From: Tridacna crocea
Taxonomy: Eukaryota > Mollusca > Bivalvia > Cardiida > Cardiidae
Assembly: GCA_943736015.1 (NCBI GenBank)
Contig: OX031059.1
Span: 54,943,159 to 55,007,158, forward strand
DNA: 64,000 nt
Reading direction: 5' to 3'
Positions 21,438-32,699 of this stretch are shown here, piece by piece. The translations under genes and the position numbers were made by a program. Under the pieces are notes generated by a model. The model was given only the letters and a program-made list of their open reading frames with translations. It was not told the origin of the DNA and ran no database searches. Position 1 is the first letter of the stretch. The number at the start of each line of letters is the position of its first letter.

Positions 21438-21640
21438 TTAACTCTTTACCATACTACAATTTTTTTGACTTGGGAAAAAAAAAAGTACAGTCGACACTTT
21501 AAATGTGGCTCAAATGATTGGATTTGTCTTTGCTAAGTTAGAAAACATTGTGGGAAAAGGAAAAAAAATGCTGGTTAACCAGCTTTTTTTTCCTTTTCCA
21601 ACAATGCTTTTTAAGAAAGTATCACTCCAAAACCCATGTT
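21438..21640 (-). mobile_element. Family A MITE, right end lost
   Basis: Left TTAA intact; core stretched to GGAAAAAAAATGCTGG with matching AGCTTTTTTTTCC, so the hairpin is kept. Confidence 0.8.
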
Positions 21641-21659
21641 GTTATCCGTACTTAAACCA

Positions 21660-21931
21660 GTGCCCTCATCATGGAAAACAGCTAATTCCGCCATAATATC
21701 GTCCTACAAAATTAGCTACAATTAAAAATGAGTATTATTGTATTACTTTCACCAAGCCACCTTTTCCTTTTTTTCATCTTAGAATTATCATTTATAAATC
21801 TAAAACCACCATATTCTCATTACTAAGGAAGTTAATAATTATCTCCCTTTCCAGGAAACTGACAAAGGTATCAACAATTCTGGTGGGTTAGAAATGCGCA
21901 AAAATATTATATCAGAATGAATCCTTATTCA
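21660..21931. mobile_element. Family P MITE, truncated by A
   Basis: Parallel to 12490-12770 (GGAAAACAGCTAATTCC, AATGAGTATTATTG). Ends at the TTAA where an A element is inserted. Confidence 0.75.
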
Positions 21932-22160
21932 TTAACCGTTTCCCAAACAATCCCTGGTTTTTACGAGTCTGGAATAGTAGCCTTTTGAAAACATTGTGGG
22001 AAAAGGAGAAAATGCTGGTAAACAGCATTTTCTCCTTTTCCCTCAATGTTTTCTACCCCATCATAGACAGAAATCATCTTTTCAGCAAGAGTTGAATTGT
22101 CGTCTGTAAGTGCTTTCAATTTGGTCTAGTCCAAAAGTTCGTTGTTTGGGTAAGGGTTAA
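21932..22160 (+). mobile_element. Family A MITE, ATCATAGACAG arm subfamily
   Basis: Very close to copies at 27654 and 34317 (shared GGAATAGTAGCC and CATCATAGACAGAAAT), suggesting recent spread. Confidence 0.92.
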
Positions 22161-22213
22161 CTAATAAAAGATTTTATTCCATTTTGCACTAGAAGCGTTC
22201 GGCTGGTAATACC

Positions 22214-22443
22214 TTAACCCATTACCACACAATCCCTACTTTTGACGCCCCTGAGAAAGAAGCCTTTAGAAAACCATTGTGGGAAAAGGAGAAAATGCTG
22301 GTAACCAGCATTTTCTCCTTTTCCCACAATGTTTTCTACCCTTCACAAAACAAATATCAAAATTTCAGTCACTTTAATTTTGTCGTCTGCAAATGCTTTC
22401 AATTTGGACCAGTTTAAATTATTGTCTTTTGGTAATGGGTAAA
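22214..22443 (+). mobile_element. Family A MITE
   Basis: Left TTAA 22214-22217; right end GGGTAAAC. Confidence 0.9.
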
Positions 22444-23019
22444 CATGAATATTTCCAAAGTCGGTTTCGATAGATTTGGATTCAATATGTAAAAAGGTAA
22501 AATAAATCCAGAAAAGTGTATTTCCCCTTCAAGAAACATAATAATTCTGATGCAACACATATATTCAAAATTCGTATACCGTATGAACACGATTCGTTAC
22601 TTATTTCTATCCTATACTAAAATTGTTATGTTTCGGTTGAGAACGTAAACATATAGATATTGCCTGAAATCTTTATCTGAAATTTTGTTTCACTTATTTA
22701 TACCTAACTGACAATTAAAAACAAAGGATGTTTCTAGAAGACAACGCTACAGCAGTTTCTTTTGTTTTTAAAGCACCTCATCCATCTAAACTCGAGATAA
22801 AATCAGCCGAGATATTGTAAACCGATCTTTCTATAAACAACACGTTGGTATCAGGTTGCGTTCCATCTGCACGACCGTTTGAAGGCACGCGCGTCTCTGA
22901 CTGACATCAGGGGGGGCGAGGAGATTTTCGTATATTGTATTTATAACCAACAATACGTCAACCCTGTGCCCTTTTACCATATAAAAATGTAATTTTATTT
23001 TTTTTTTAAATTTTTTCCC
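22444..23019. other. No gene recognised
   Basis: Unique sequence; a 70-codon minus-strand frame around 22831-22990 has no recognised motif and no clear splice sites. Confidence 0.4.
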
Positions 23020-23206
23020 AGGAAGTCGGCCTTTTGAAAACATTGTAGGAAAAGGAGAAAATGCTGGTTACCAGCATTTTCTCCTTTTCCTACAATGTTT
23101 TTAGACTATCTTAAACAAGTTCCATCATTTGTGCATTACACATGTTGTAGCCTGCAATTGTTTTCGGATTGGACCCGTTTAAAATGTTGCGGTTTGGCAA
23201 AGGACA
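23020..23206 (+). mobile_element. Family A MITE, left end lost; second fragment follows
   Basis: Core palindrome perfect with CATTGTAGG arms. A left-arm fragment of another A runs on to about 23280. Confidence 0.8.
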
Positions 23207-23464
23207 TCCTTTAACCACATAATCTTGCGTTTTTTCTACGCTAAGGAAGAGGGTTTTGAAAACACTGTGGGAAAATATAGAACTATATTTATGATTATTT
23301 ATATTTTTTTTTTGTATTTACGACATCTTTCATTTATTGCTTTTTCTTGTGGAGTAGACAGATAAAAAGTAATTAAAGAGGCAATAATACTCATTTTAAG
23401 CCAGTTTTAACTCATTTTGTTTTTATTTTATCAAAATATAGTCATTCTTATATATCTTTGCCAA

Positions 23465-23683
23465 ATATCGCGCCTGACGGTTGCAAGGTTGCTTAGATTA
23501 CGCCTGATAGAAAATGCATTTCGCGGACTTGCGGCCTTCAATGTAAACAGACTGGTCGTTTCCGGATTTTGAATCGAAGACTTTCGATATCCGTTATACA
23601 CTCGGGTAGATTCGTATGATGATCATGCATACTGTAACTGTGACTATATTTGACCTTGGCCTTGATGCGGTAAATAAAGGAAA
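23465..23683 (+). promoter_or_regulatory. Possible promoter/5' UTR region
   Basis: Unique, CpG-containing segment (ATCGCGCCTGACGG, TTTCGCGG, TTTCCGG) directly upstream of the candidate first exon at 23684. Inference only. Confidence 0.25.
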
Positions 23684-23737
23684 ATGGATGCTTCTCTGTT
23701 GCAGCCTCTATTTTTAGACGGAGATCGAGGCCTATAT
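23684..23737 (+). CDS. Candidate first coding exon, MDASLLQPLFLDGDRGLY
   Basis: ATG in a good Kozak context (GGAAAATGG) opens an 18-codon frame that runs straight into a perfect donor TAT|GTAAGT at 23738. The 200 bases upstream (23465-23680) are unique and richer in CpG than the surroundings, as in a promoter region. I do not recognise the peptide and found no second exon. It could also be a chance combination. Confidence 0.35.
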
Positions 23738-24139
23738 GTAAGTTACACCTTATTCGACTCTAGGCGGAAACCAACGATAAAATTCCGTGAGTCACCGCCA
23801 TTGTTTACAGCTTCGATCGTCAGCCAGTTTTCTTCTGGCCAATTTTCGGGTTTTCACACAAACCCGTGTTTCTTTTTTCATTTACACGATACATATGTCA
23901 GTAATTTATCCTTGTCTACACAAAGGACAGATTTCTGTACCATTCTGTTTTTCTTTTTGAAATTTAACAGCGTTTCTGCTCACCGGGTGTAGACAGGCAT
24001 CTTTAACGGACATTTCTAAGGCTAGAACAAAATGAATGTGCTATATAGCTATTAAAGTTTTCATCTTTCAAGAAAACATCTGGACAGGAATACTCTTATG
24101 ATAGTGTATTGTATTATGGTCTCTTTCAGAGAAAATCAT

Positions 24140-24525
24140 TGTCATAGTATTTCCGTCAGTTACCAACCACTCACTATTTGTTGTCTGCCCATGTCGTATT
24201 CTTCGAAGATTCGACCTGTCTGATATGACGCATTACTCTCCCCGAAGTTGGGGGGATTGTAGTAATACTCGCTATAAAGAAGGAATGGAGAAAATGGCTT
24301 TTATCAATACGTTTGAGGAGAATCTAGGCCTGTTTAAGCTCCAGGTTTCTCTAAACTGCTGAATGAATCGCACAAGGTAGCGTTTTATTGAGTTAACGTT
24401 TATTTCAGTTTGAAATTCAAAGTAACGGTTGTCGCGTAAAAAAATAGTCCGGTTCTATACCCAGAATGCCCAAATTAGATAGATGTGTACATGTATTTGT
24501 AGAATGCGATCTAGCGAGAGATAAT
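24140..24525 (-). repeat. Family M interspersed repeat
   Basis: Inverse of 28043-28388 and 30488-30848: TCTTCGAAGATTCGACCTGT, CTTTATAGC..GTAATATTACAG and TAAACGCTACC blocks. ~350 bp, non-coding, class unknown. Confidence 0.8.
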
Positions 24526-24582
24526 GCTCACTTTTAGATCAGTCAGTGATACATATGACTCGTTAATTGTGGTTGTACGAGT

Positions 24583-24662
24583 TTGCCTTTTCCCATGGTG
24601 TTTTCTAAAGACTTCTTTCTCAGGGTCGTAAAAAGTATAGGAATTGTGTGGTAATGAATTAA
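24583..24662 (-). mobile_element. Family A half element
   Basis: Only the GCCTTTTCCCATGGTGTTTT... to GGTAATGAATTAA half remains. Confidence 0.75.
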
Positions 24663-24739
24663 GGCAATACTAGTGCCTAAATTCCGAGGTCCTCTTTTTA
24701 CCTAAGTACACTCAAATCTTACCTTTCTTCTTCGTTGTG

Positions 24740-24950
24740 GCAGGGGTTATCGATGGCCTAGTCATTGTTATTTGGGATGCATTCCTAGTTCGATCCTCAC
24801 CGGCGATGATGGTAGCCCGAGATAGTCATTTGGCAATGCACCAGCGGGCTCCAGCCAGGTACTCGTGTGACTCAGGAAACATATTCATGAAATCTTGAGC
24901 TGTTCCCGCGGAATAAATGAAATACTGTTCAAAGCGACCTAAAAGGTCAC
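24740..24950 (+). mobile_element. tRNA-derived SINE
   Basis: GATGGCCTAGTCATTG A-box-like and CTAGTTCGATCCTC B-box, followed by a body with TCATGAAATCTTGAGC and an AATAAATGAAATACTG tail region. Confidence 0.65.
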
Positions 24951-25129
24951 AGTTGCCCAAACCACGCTGCTAAAAACAGTTGTTGCATCGTAACATCTGG
25001 AAACTTTGCTGAAGACAATTATGAACACATTCTGGTTAAGTTTGTGAACAATCAATACGAATTAACACTAAGAGCATGTATTCAAAGGAAAACATTTGAG
25101 AAAAAGGTACTCTGTCATTGTGAAGAACT

Positions 25130-25400
25130 ATTGCTCTTTTGCCTCTGTTTTCATCGAAGGTCTACTTCAAAGCCAATATTAGAAGCTGCGATCAGACAGA
25201 ATTTAACGCTTTACTACACAATGCCGACTTTTGACGCTCCTGGAAAAGAAGCCTTTTGAAAACATTGTGGGAAAAGAAGAAAATACTGGTAGCCAGCATT
25301 TTCTCCTTTTCCCACAATAACAATTACATCTGTTTTCATCAAATATATACTTCAAAGCCAATACAAGAAGCTGCAATCATACAGAATTAACCCTTTACCA
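25130..25400 (+). repeat. Tandem duplication of an A element plus ~75 bp flank
   Basis: CTGTTTTCATC...ACTTCAAAGCCAATA...CAGAATT occurs at ~25145 and ~25330, each followed by the left end of an A element. Confidence 0.8.
25203..25320 (+). mobile_element. Family A MITE, truncated
   Basis: Left arm and core only; cut where the duplicated flank begins. Confidence 0.8.
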
Positions 25401-25615
25401 CACAGTGTCGACTTTTGACGCTCCTGGAAAAAAGAACCTTTTGAAAACCCTGTGGGAAAAGAAGAAAATGCTGGTAACCAGCATTTTCTTCTTTTCCCAC
25501 AATGTTTTCTACTCTATTAAAGAAACATCACACCATTTGAGCCACGCTGAAATTGTCGTCTGCAAATGCTTTGAATATGGACAAAGTTAAAATGTTTAGT
25601 CTGGTAAAGAGTTAA
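25387..25615 (+). mobile_element. Family A MITE, complete
   Basis: TTAA at both ends; core GAAGAAAATGCTGG variant conserved in both arms. Confidence 0.92.
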
Positions 25616-27338
25616 AGGTGGGTATTTAGAATTTTCACATCACACCAAATTAAAAAAATATATATATCATTGAAATTCATATGAAAAAACAATACAAAAC
25701 ATCAATAATTAAGAATCATAAAATTACAAAGAAAAAAAATTTTGATGGTATTCCCTTAAAAGGCTACGTAGCCACTTAAGCTATTTTTAGATTTCGCGCC
25801 AAAAATCAATAAAGCATTGTGGGAATGTCAAATGACTGGCATGTGACTAATAACGCTTAAATTCCATTACATAAAAAATATGAAATAATTATTTTCCATA
25901 ATGTCTTCTTTGGACGGATGTTTGAAACTTTGTCTGTGTTTTCCTGTATTTAAATGAGGGAATTGATCATCTAAAAATAGAATGTGTCTCCCGTTGGTGT
26001 CAACCTGGTGCGTAATAAATCTCTAATTTCTCGTGTTATCGGATGGTTTTCGACTACTGGGGTTTTATGAAGGCAAATTAAAAGGCTATGGGAGTATAAG
26101 GATGATTTGTTTGCATTTTAGTAAAATTTTCGTCCCAAAATCTGAAGGGCCACCTTTAAGAGAAAAAAGGATATAAACACAAAAAAGTCATGAAATTCGT
26201 GACAAACTGATAAATTTACAATGATGATCAGCGACTCTGTTGTCTACAAACTCTGCACTAATCGATCAAAATAGTATAAATGCTTGCGCAACGCGTTTTT
26301 TCACTTTGGAGCGTAAATGTCAAAAACTTGTACCTTTACCTGAATGACAAGTGCACTATCGAAAGATATGGGAGAAGAAAACGTAAAAATGACGTTCATA
26401 TGTCTCCTGGGGTCAGAGTCCCTTGCAAGGGGCGTAGCAACCTAAACGAAAAATATATGTACTCGCTCTCACGCTAGGAAAACAAGAGGGCTGTTAGAGC
26501 TCTGTATCGCTCCACTTCTATGATAATACCGTCAATGTGCCATGATTTGCTCTGAAAAAGACACTTGCTAGTGAAAAGCCTGTACAAGACATCAATGGCA
26601 CTGCAAATCAGTTGTTTCTGAATATGGCACATTTCAGCGTTTCGAATGTCAAATGTAAATTTATACAGAAATCAGTGAGAAATGAACTGAGAAGTCTTTA
26701 AAAAATCCTTAGAATCCAACTAAAAACTTAAAAAAGAAAGAGACAATAGTGATAAGACACACTCATGGCCACTCTTCGACGAAATTTAACATAAGTTCAA
26801 TTAGAACTATGTACAATAGAAGTTGTCATTCGCCAAACAATAATGGCAAATCTAGGTTCTACATTACCAAATTGATATTAAAAACTGGGTAAGAAATGAC
26901 CAAAGTTAGTACGAAATGATCAAAATAAGAATTATAGGTGAGTACAAAGTGACCAAAATTGTACGAAATGGCCTAGGTACGAATTGATCTTATCACGAAA
27001 TGACAGGAAGACGAGTAAACAATAATGGATGCCTCCATAGGTACCTTTCAAAGGCGAATAGAAATATAGTGGCGCCGCTCATGCGGCCCCTCAATAACAA
27101 AACGCCAAAAAAAACAATACAAGCTTGAAAAAGTAACGATTTTTCTGTCATAAAAGAGATGAAACCAATAGAATGCATAAAAATGAAGTTGTATAGATTT
27201 GTTGGACCATTATGAATCTAAGTATAGCTTGTTACGAAATAAAACAAACTAAATCCACAGCAGTTCGTCTTTTTAACGAACCAAAAATATCAAAAAATCA
27301 AATACTCAAAGTCCTGAAAGTGAATTTGTGCAACACTA
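25616..27338. other. No gene recognised
   Basis: AT-rich. ATTTCGCGCCAAAA at 25788-25801 resembles an E2F site beside GCATTGTGGGAA. A short motif GTACGAAATG(G/A)CC recurs at 26910-26990. No exon supported. Confidence 0.4.
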
Positions 27339-27546
27339 TTAACTCATTACCAATCGACAAAATTTTAGGTTTGTCCAAATCAAAAGCATTTGCAGAGGAC
27401 AAAATAAAGTGACCCGAAATTTGAAATTTGTTTTGTGAAAGGTAGAAGACATTGTGGGAACTAGCATTTCCTCCTTTTCCCACAATGTTTTCTAAAGGCT
27501 TCTTTCTCAGGGGCGTCAAAAGTAGGGATTGTGAGGTAATGGGCTA
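27339..27546 (-). mobile_element. Family A MITE, core deleted
   Basis: Most of the left core arm is missing (TGTGGGAACTAGCATTTCC). Confidence 0.85.
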
Positions 27547-27653
27547 AGCTATATGATACGGTGTATTGGAAAAGGAAATTTCTAGCCTTGAAAAATCAAG
27601 TTTATAGACACTGTAAAAAGAAACAACGACACAGGCTGGTCGTCGCTTCTTTG

Positions 27654-27882
27654 TTAACCCTTTCCCAAACAATCTCTGGTTTTTACAGGTCTGGAATAGT
27701 AGCCTTCTGAAAACATTGTGGGAAAAGGAGAAAATGCTGGTAACCAGCATTTTCTCCTTTTCCCACAATGTTTTCTACCCTATCATAGACAGAAATCATC
27801 TTTTCAGCAAGAGTTGAATTGTCGTCTGCAAATGCTTTCAATTTGGTCTAGTCCAAAAGTTTGTCGTTTGGGAAAGGGTTAA
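27654..27882 (+). mobile_element. Family A MITE, ATCATAGACAG arm subfamily
   Basis: Complete, TTAA at both ends, close to 21932 and 34317. Confidence 0.93.
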
Positions 27883-28042
27883 TCATCATTACAGGGAGAG
27901 TTTACTACATCGAAATAAGAAAACAGGTTCAGAATGAGCATTCTTACTCTCCGATGGCATAATATTGGAAGTGCAAAAAGTAGTCCTGTGTCCTTCGTCA
28001 TAGCACTAATGAGATCCAATGTTATCACATGACGTTCTCGAA

Positions 28043-28388
28043 CATTATCTCCTGCCAGATGGCATTCTATAAATACTTATCTATCTAATTTGGCCATCCT
28101 GGGTACAGAACCGAACCACTTTCCTACGCGACAACCGTTACTTTGAATTTCAAACGAAAATAAACGTTTACTGAATAAAACGCTTCCTTGTGCAATTCAC
28201 TCAGCTATGATAAGCAGTTTAGAGAAATCTGAAGCTAAAGCAGGTCTCATTTCTCCCCAAACGTATTAATATAAGCTATTTTCTACATTGCTACTTTATA
28301 GAGCGTAATATTACAGTCTGCCCGCTTTTGGGGCTAGTGATGCGTCATATAAGACAGGTCGAATCTTCGAAGAATATGACATGCGCAG
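28043..28388 (+). repeat. Family M interspersed repeat
   Basis: From GAACATTATCTCC to GAATATGACATGCGCAG; the last bases would serve as the splice acceptor of the orphan exon. Confidence 0.8.
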
Positions 28389-28565
28389 AAAACGCGTTCT
28401 CGAAGATCTGGTTCGAATATACACGAACTATAACGAAGGTTGCCTTGATCAATGGCGACCCTGAAATCGACGGGCTTCTCGATGCATTTTCGGACGCTTT
28501 TATCAAAGCAACCAATGCAGTAACTGACACGTTCGGGTTATATCCGATCTTGTGTGTTGAAATGG
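28389..28565 (+). CDS. Candidate orphan exon, unknown protein
   Basis: Between an M repeat and an A element lies about 200 bases of unique DNA with a coding-like frame (NAFSKIWFEYTRTITKVALI, then NGDPEIDGLLDAFSDAF). AG at 28387-28388 and GT at 28566 would make a 177-nt exon, phase 1 at both ends. Codon choice and Asp/Ala/Ile content look protein-like, but the upstream pyrimidine tract is poor. I do not recognise the family. Confidence 0.3.
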
Positions 28566-28588
28566 GTAATCCGTTATATTTTCGAGTT

Positions 28589-28816
28589 TTAACCCTTTCC
28601 CAAACGACAAAGTTTAGACTCTTCCAAACTGAAAGAGTTTGCAGACAACAATTTTAAATTTGATGAAAATGGTAGAAAGTTCTCCTAAAGGGTAGAAAAC
28701 ACTGTGGGAAAAGGAGAAATTGCTCGTGACGAGCAATTTCTCCTTTTCCCACAGTGTTTTCAAAAGACTTGTGCTGCAGACACGTAAAAACCAGGGCTTG
28801 TTTAGGAAAGACTTAA
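28589..28816 (-). mobile_element. Family A MITE, GCTCGTGACGAGC core subfamily
   Basis: Complete; TTAA at both ends, 24 bases after the orphan exon. Confidence 0.93.
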
Positions 28817-29243
28817 ACAGTGAAAATTGCCCATTCTGTGGCTTTACTGAGGCTTTAAAGTAATACATGTTGGCCCACTGGTGAAATAATGGTTTTGTAT
28901 CGCGCTAAGTTTGTCGTCTCACTTTAATTACGCAGCAAAATATTTACATGAAATCATAATTAACAGTCTGGACTTGTAAACAAGGTTTTTAAATTAGATT
29001 TCGATATATCCTTCAAATCTATATATATATTTGTTAATTTTTGGTCACCTTTTTTTTTTATCTAATAATCATTGAAAACTAGCAATATTTTTTTCTACCA
29101 TTAATATTTAAAAGGGTCTAAAACACAATCTGTACTTTTCTTTTTATTTGCACAAAATGTGACGCAAGCTTACTGCTTTTGAAAAAGCCGTGCAGATCAA
29201 GACCAGCATGTATAGAATTTTGTAGTCCAAGCGGGACATTGAT

Positions 29244-29460
29244 CTCTTTAACAAACAACACCATTTTAGACTAGACTAGTCCTAATTGAACGCACTTGCA
29301 GACGGCATAATTAATGTGACTAAAAAAATGAAATTTGTATTCTGAAGGGAAGAAAACATCGTGGGAAAAGGAGAAAATGCTAGTAGATCTAATACGATGT
29401 TTTCAGAAGGCTTCTTTCTCAGGGTCGTGAAAAACCATGGATTGTTTGGGAAAGGGTTAA
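29244..29460 (-). mobile_element. Family A MITE, core half lost
   Basis: AAAATGCTAGTAGATC breaks off mid-core; right TTAA 29457-29460. Confidence 0.82.
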
Positions 29461-29604
29461 TGGACAATTTAAAGAAAGAATACTTTGAATTTAGAATAAA
29501 AGGTCGGGCTTCGTGTTAAAATCATTTTCTTTAAAATTTTGGCCATAAGCAGGGATACACTAGTCCCCCCCCCCCCCATGCACACACACACTTGTGAAAA
29601 TAAT

Positions 29605-29758
29605 GAAACATTTGACCCTCTGGGTCATTTCTCTACGTAGATGAATGACCCGGGTCATTCCTCTACGTAGTGAAATGACTTCTGGGTCATTTCTCTACGT
29701 AGAATAATGACCCGGGTCATTTTGTAGGGGAGGGTCATTTCTCTGCAATACACTGGCA
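29605..29758. mobile_element. Family J, left end lost
   Basis: Three dyad units and the right end GAGGGTCATTTCTCTGCAAT. Confidence 0.85.
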
Positions 29759-29925
29759 GGTAGGCTTGCTAAGTGGCTTGGCTTACTATAATGGATGTTT
29801 GGACGGAAGGTTCGACATAAACTCATGCTCACAAGGACATCCATCGTATTCCTTTAGGAACGACATTGTTCATCTCTTTGCAAGATGGATTGCTAGAATA
29901 CGACAAACTTATTGAAGGGAACTAA
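29757..29925 (+). repeat. Family N, direct copy 1
   Basis: GCAGGTAGGCTTGCTAAGTG through GACGGAAGGTTCGACATAAA; matches 32522-32695 in the same orientation at high identity. Confidence 0.85.
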
Positions 29926-30398
29926 CTATAACTGTTATTTGTCTATAATTTTTATCACAACAGTTATCTTCCATTCCAAACAAACAGTGGCTTTCATAGC
30001 GAAACGTATTTGTTCCGGGCAGCTGCAATACATTGCAAATATCAGACTGCACGTTTTTGTGAATACTGATTTACTTTTGGAAATCTAGTGACACTGCTTG
30101 ATGACTTCAACCTGAGCTGAGCTAAGCTTAACAATTTAGGCTTAGTCCAACTCAATCTGTTATATCTTTTCCGCACCAGCGGCCAGCTATTCACATGCAC
30201 AAATTTTAATTTTTAGTGTAATAAACTTCTAAGTTTAGACAAAATATCTTGTTTTAACGTGAAAAACATGAATATGTGCACTGGCCGCTGCGATATAACT
30301 GAAATAATGTTGAAAACGGCGTTAAATAGTATACAGTCAATCAATTAAACTTTCGGTATCAATCCTTGACTTCCAATAACAGCTTTGCAGCAGACAAC

Positions 30399-30470
30399 TT
30401 TAACCTTTTACAACGCAACAAAATTCTTGACCTGTTCATATTCGAGCAGTAAAATGCAATAAGGTGGCTC
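30399..30470 (-). mobile_element. Family A fragment
   Basis: Left end only, degenerate. Confidence 0.5.
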
Positions 30471-30487
30471 TGATTATTTTTTGAAAC

Positions 30488-30848
30488 TTGGGTTATCTGT
30501 CATTATCTCCCGCTAGATGGCATTCTACAAATTAGATAGATATCTAAATTTGGGCATCATAGGTACACAGGACCGGATCACATTTTTACGTGACAACCGG
30601 AACTTTGAATTTCAAAGTAAAATAAAGGAATACTCAATAAAACGCTACCTAGTGCGATTCACTCAGCTTTGATCAGCAGTTAAGAGAAATCTGGAGCTAA
30701 AACAGGCCTAATTTTTCCTCAAACGTATTGATAAAAGCCATTTTCTCCGTTGCTACTTTATAGCGCGTAATATTACAGTCTCCCCGACAGCGGGGAGAGT
30801 GATGCGTCATATAAGATAGGTCGAATCTTCGAAGAATAAGACATGCGC
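30488..30848 (+). repeat. Family M interspersed repeat
   Basis: Parallel to 28043-28388. Confidence 0.8.
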
Positions 30849-31038
30849 ATCAACGAGTTATCTGTTGAAAAAAAAAGCAAAGCAAAAATGTATTTCGCGG
30901 GAGGTAATTAATACATCATATTTGTTATTTATCCTAAGCATTAATTGTCTATGAAACTGATATGGGTCTCTTTCTTGTCTGACGAAAAATAATATCCGCT
31001 TCACTGTTTTTGCTAAGCTCAATTTCAAAACAAGTTTG

Positions 31039-31284
31039 TCAAAAAACTTTCGTTGGATGCGGCATATCTGTCATGCCTTTGTACTCCAGGTGGAAAAATA
31101 CGAAACTAGTATAATTCTTAGGGGAGGCAAATATTGATAAAACTAGAACCGATGTCGTAGTTTCCCGCCACAGCGGTGCCTCACGGACAGTATTGGTAGA
31201 TGAGATCCGGGTTACTCTTTAGTTCGGTCAGGTGATCTCTTCCTTTCAGTCCCATAACAACAACAGACTTGGCTACCATACACG
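31039..31284 (-). pseudogene. Decayed duplicate of claudin-like exon 3
   Basis: Reads in parallel with 48346-48593 from the acceptor (ATTTACAG) through GLKGRDHLTELKSNPDLIYQY and on into the 3' flank (AACTTTCGTTGG). An in-frame TGA at 31183-31181 replaces a Leu-Arg pair, and a 5-base deletion further on shifts the frame. Intronic sequence next to the acceptor is also shared, so this is a DNA-level duplication and not a retrocopy. No partners for exons 1 and 2 were found nearby. Confidence 0.85.
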
Positions 31285-31329
31285 CTGTAAATTAGACTAA
31301 ATGTACGCTGTTAGACGCGTGTTTAAGAC

Positions 31330-31530
31330 TTTACCGGATGGCGACGACTTCGACTTGTTAAAATTGAAAGCGTTGAAAAATGATGAATAAAATGTTGCTA
31401 AATGCTTAGATTTGTCTATGAACGTGCAGTAAAATGGTGGGAAAAGGCGAATATATGCTTGTTATCAGTATTTTCTACATTTCCAATAATGTTTCAAAGG
31501 CTTTCTTTCTCGGGGTCGTTAAATGTTAAA
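31330..31530 (-). mobile_element. Family A, old and degenerate
   Basis: Recognisable GGGAAAAGGCGAATATATGC core relic and TTTCTTTCTCGGGGTCGTTAA arm. Confidence 0.65.
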
Positions 31531-31613
31531 AGATACGTGAATGTTTTGTGACTGGAGAATGCAACCTTGTCATGAATCATACAACGTGCATCGTGGTATA
31601 TTTTAGATTTGTC

Positions 31614-31843
31614 TTAACCAATTACCACACAATCCCTACTTTTGACGCCCCTAAGAAAGAAGCCTTTTGAAAACACTGTGGGAAAAGGAGAAAATGCTGG
31701 TAACCAGCATTTTCTCCTTTTCCCACAGTGTTTTCTACCCTTCCCAGAACAAATTTCAATTTTTCAGTCACCTTTTATTTTGTCATCTGCAAATGCTTTG
31801 AATTTGAACCAGTCTAAAATTTTGTCGTTTGGTAAAGAGTTAA
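31614..31843 (+). mobile_element. Family A MITE, complete
   Basis: TTAA at both ends; CACTGTGGG/CCCACAGTG core arms. Confidence 0.93.
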
Positions 31844-31977
31844 TAAATTATGATGTAGAAGAATGGTACTTTGACATCACGTGACAATGTAACGACAGGC
31901 CTATCAAAAAGTTTTGATTCATGCCAACCTGTGCAGACTGGTCAGGGAGGTATTGATCGATCTTTTCCACAAATGTA

Positions 31978-32130
31978 TTAACTCTTTACCAAACAACAAA
32001 ATTTTGGACTAGTCGGAATTGAAAGCATTTGCAGACGACAAAATAAAAGTGACTCAAAAATCGAAATTTGATTTTGAGAGAGTAGAAAACATTGTGGGAA
32101 AAGGAGAAAATGCTGGTTACCAACATTAAA
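31978..32130 (-). mobile_element. Family A MITE, truncated in core
   Basis: Right half replaced by unrelated sequence after GGTTACCAACATT. Confidence 0.82.
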
Positions 32131-32521
32131 AGTTGCTTTTGCAAGTTAGTGGGTTGATTGATCGGAAATGATTTTATATTTTTAAAATTATCCATGTAAA
32201 TGACCCATTATATATACTGATTAACTTTTAGAAACACATTACTTTTTTCTATAAATAGTTCCCTCTGATTGTGAATATAAAGCAGACCATAACATTCGAT
32301 AGCAGGCTCTAACAAAGTCAGTGAAAATAAAATTGAGTTTGACGTGAATGCCAACTAAATGTTATACGACATTTACACTTGAATTTTGTTTTTTATGTAG
32401 TGTTTAGATTGAACTTCATAGAAAAATGTACATATAAAGGTTTTTATGTAAGCAACGCGTTTCTATAGTCAGTCAGGTATGGTAAGGGAAAATACTTTCA
32501 TCCTTGTCATGGAAGAGCAAA

Positions 32522-32695
32522 CCGGCAGGTAGGCATGCTAAGTGGTTTGGCTGACTAATGGATATTTGGACGGAAGGTTCGACATAAACTCATGCTCACA
32601 AGGACATCCATCGTATTCCTATAAGGACGTAATTATTCATCTCTTTTCAAGATGGATTGATAGAATACGACAAACTTATGAAAGGGAACTAACAA
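32522..32695 (+). repeat. Family N, direct copy 2
   Basis: See 29757-29925; the pair brackets the pseudo-exon at 31039-31284. Confidence 0.85.
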
Positions 32696-32699
32696 TTAT

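Noticed and set aside
28345-28530. Minus-strand frame opposite the orphan exon
   Set aside because: Low-complexity Ser/Ala-rich mirror of the plus-strand frame, with no splice sites.
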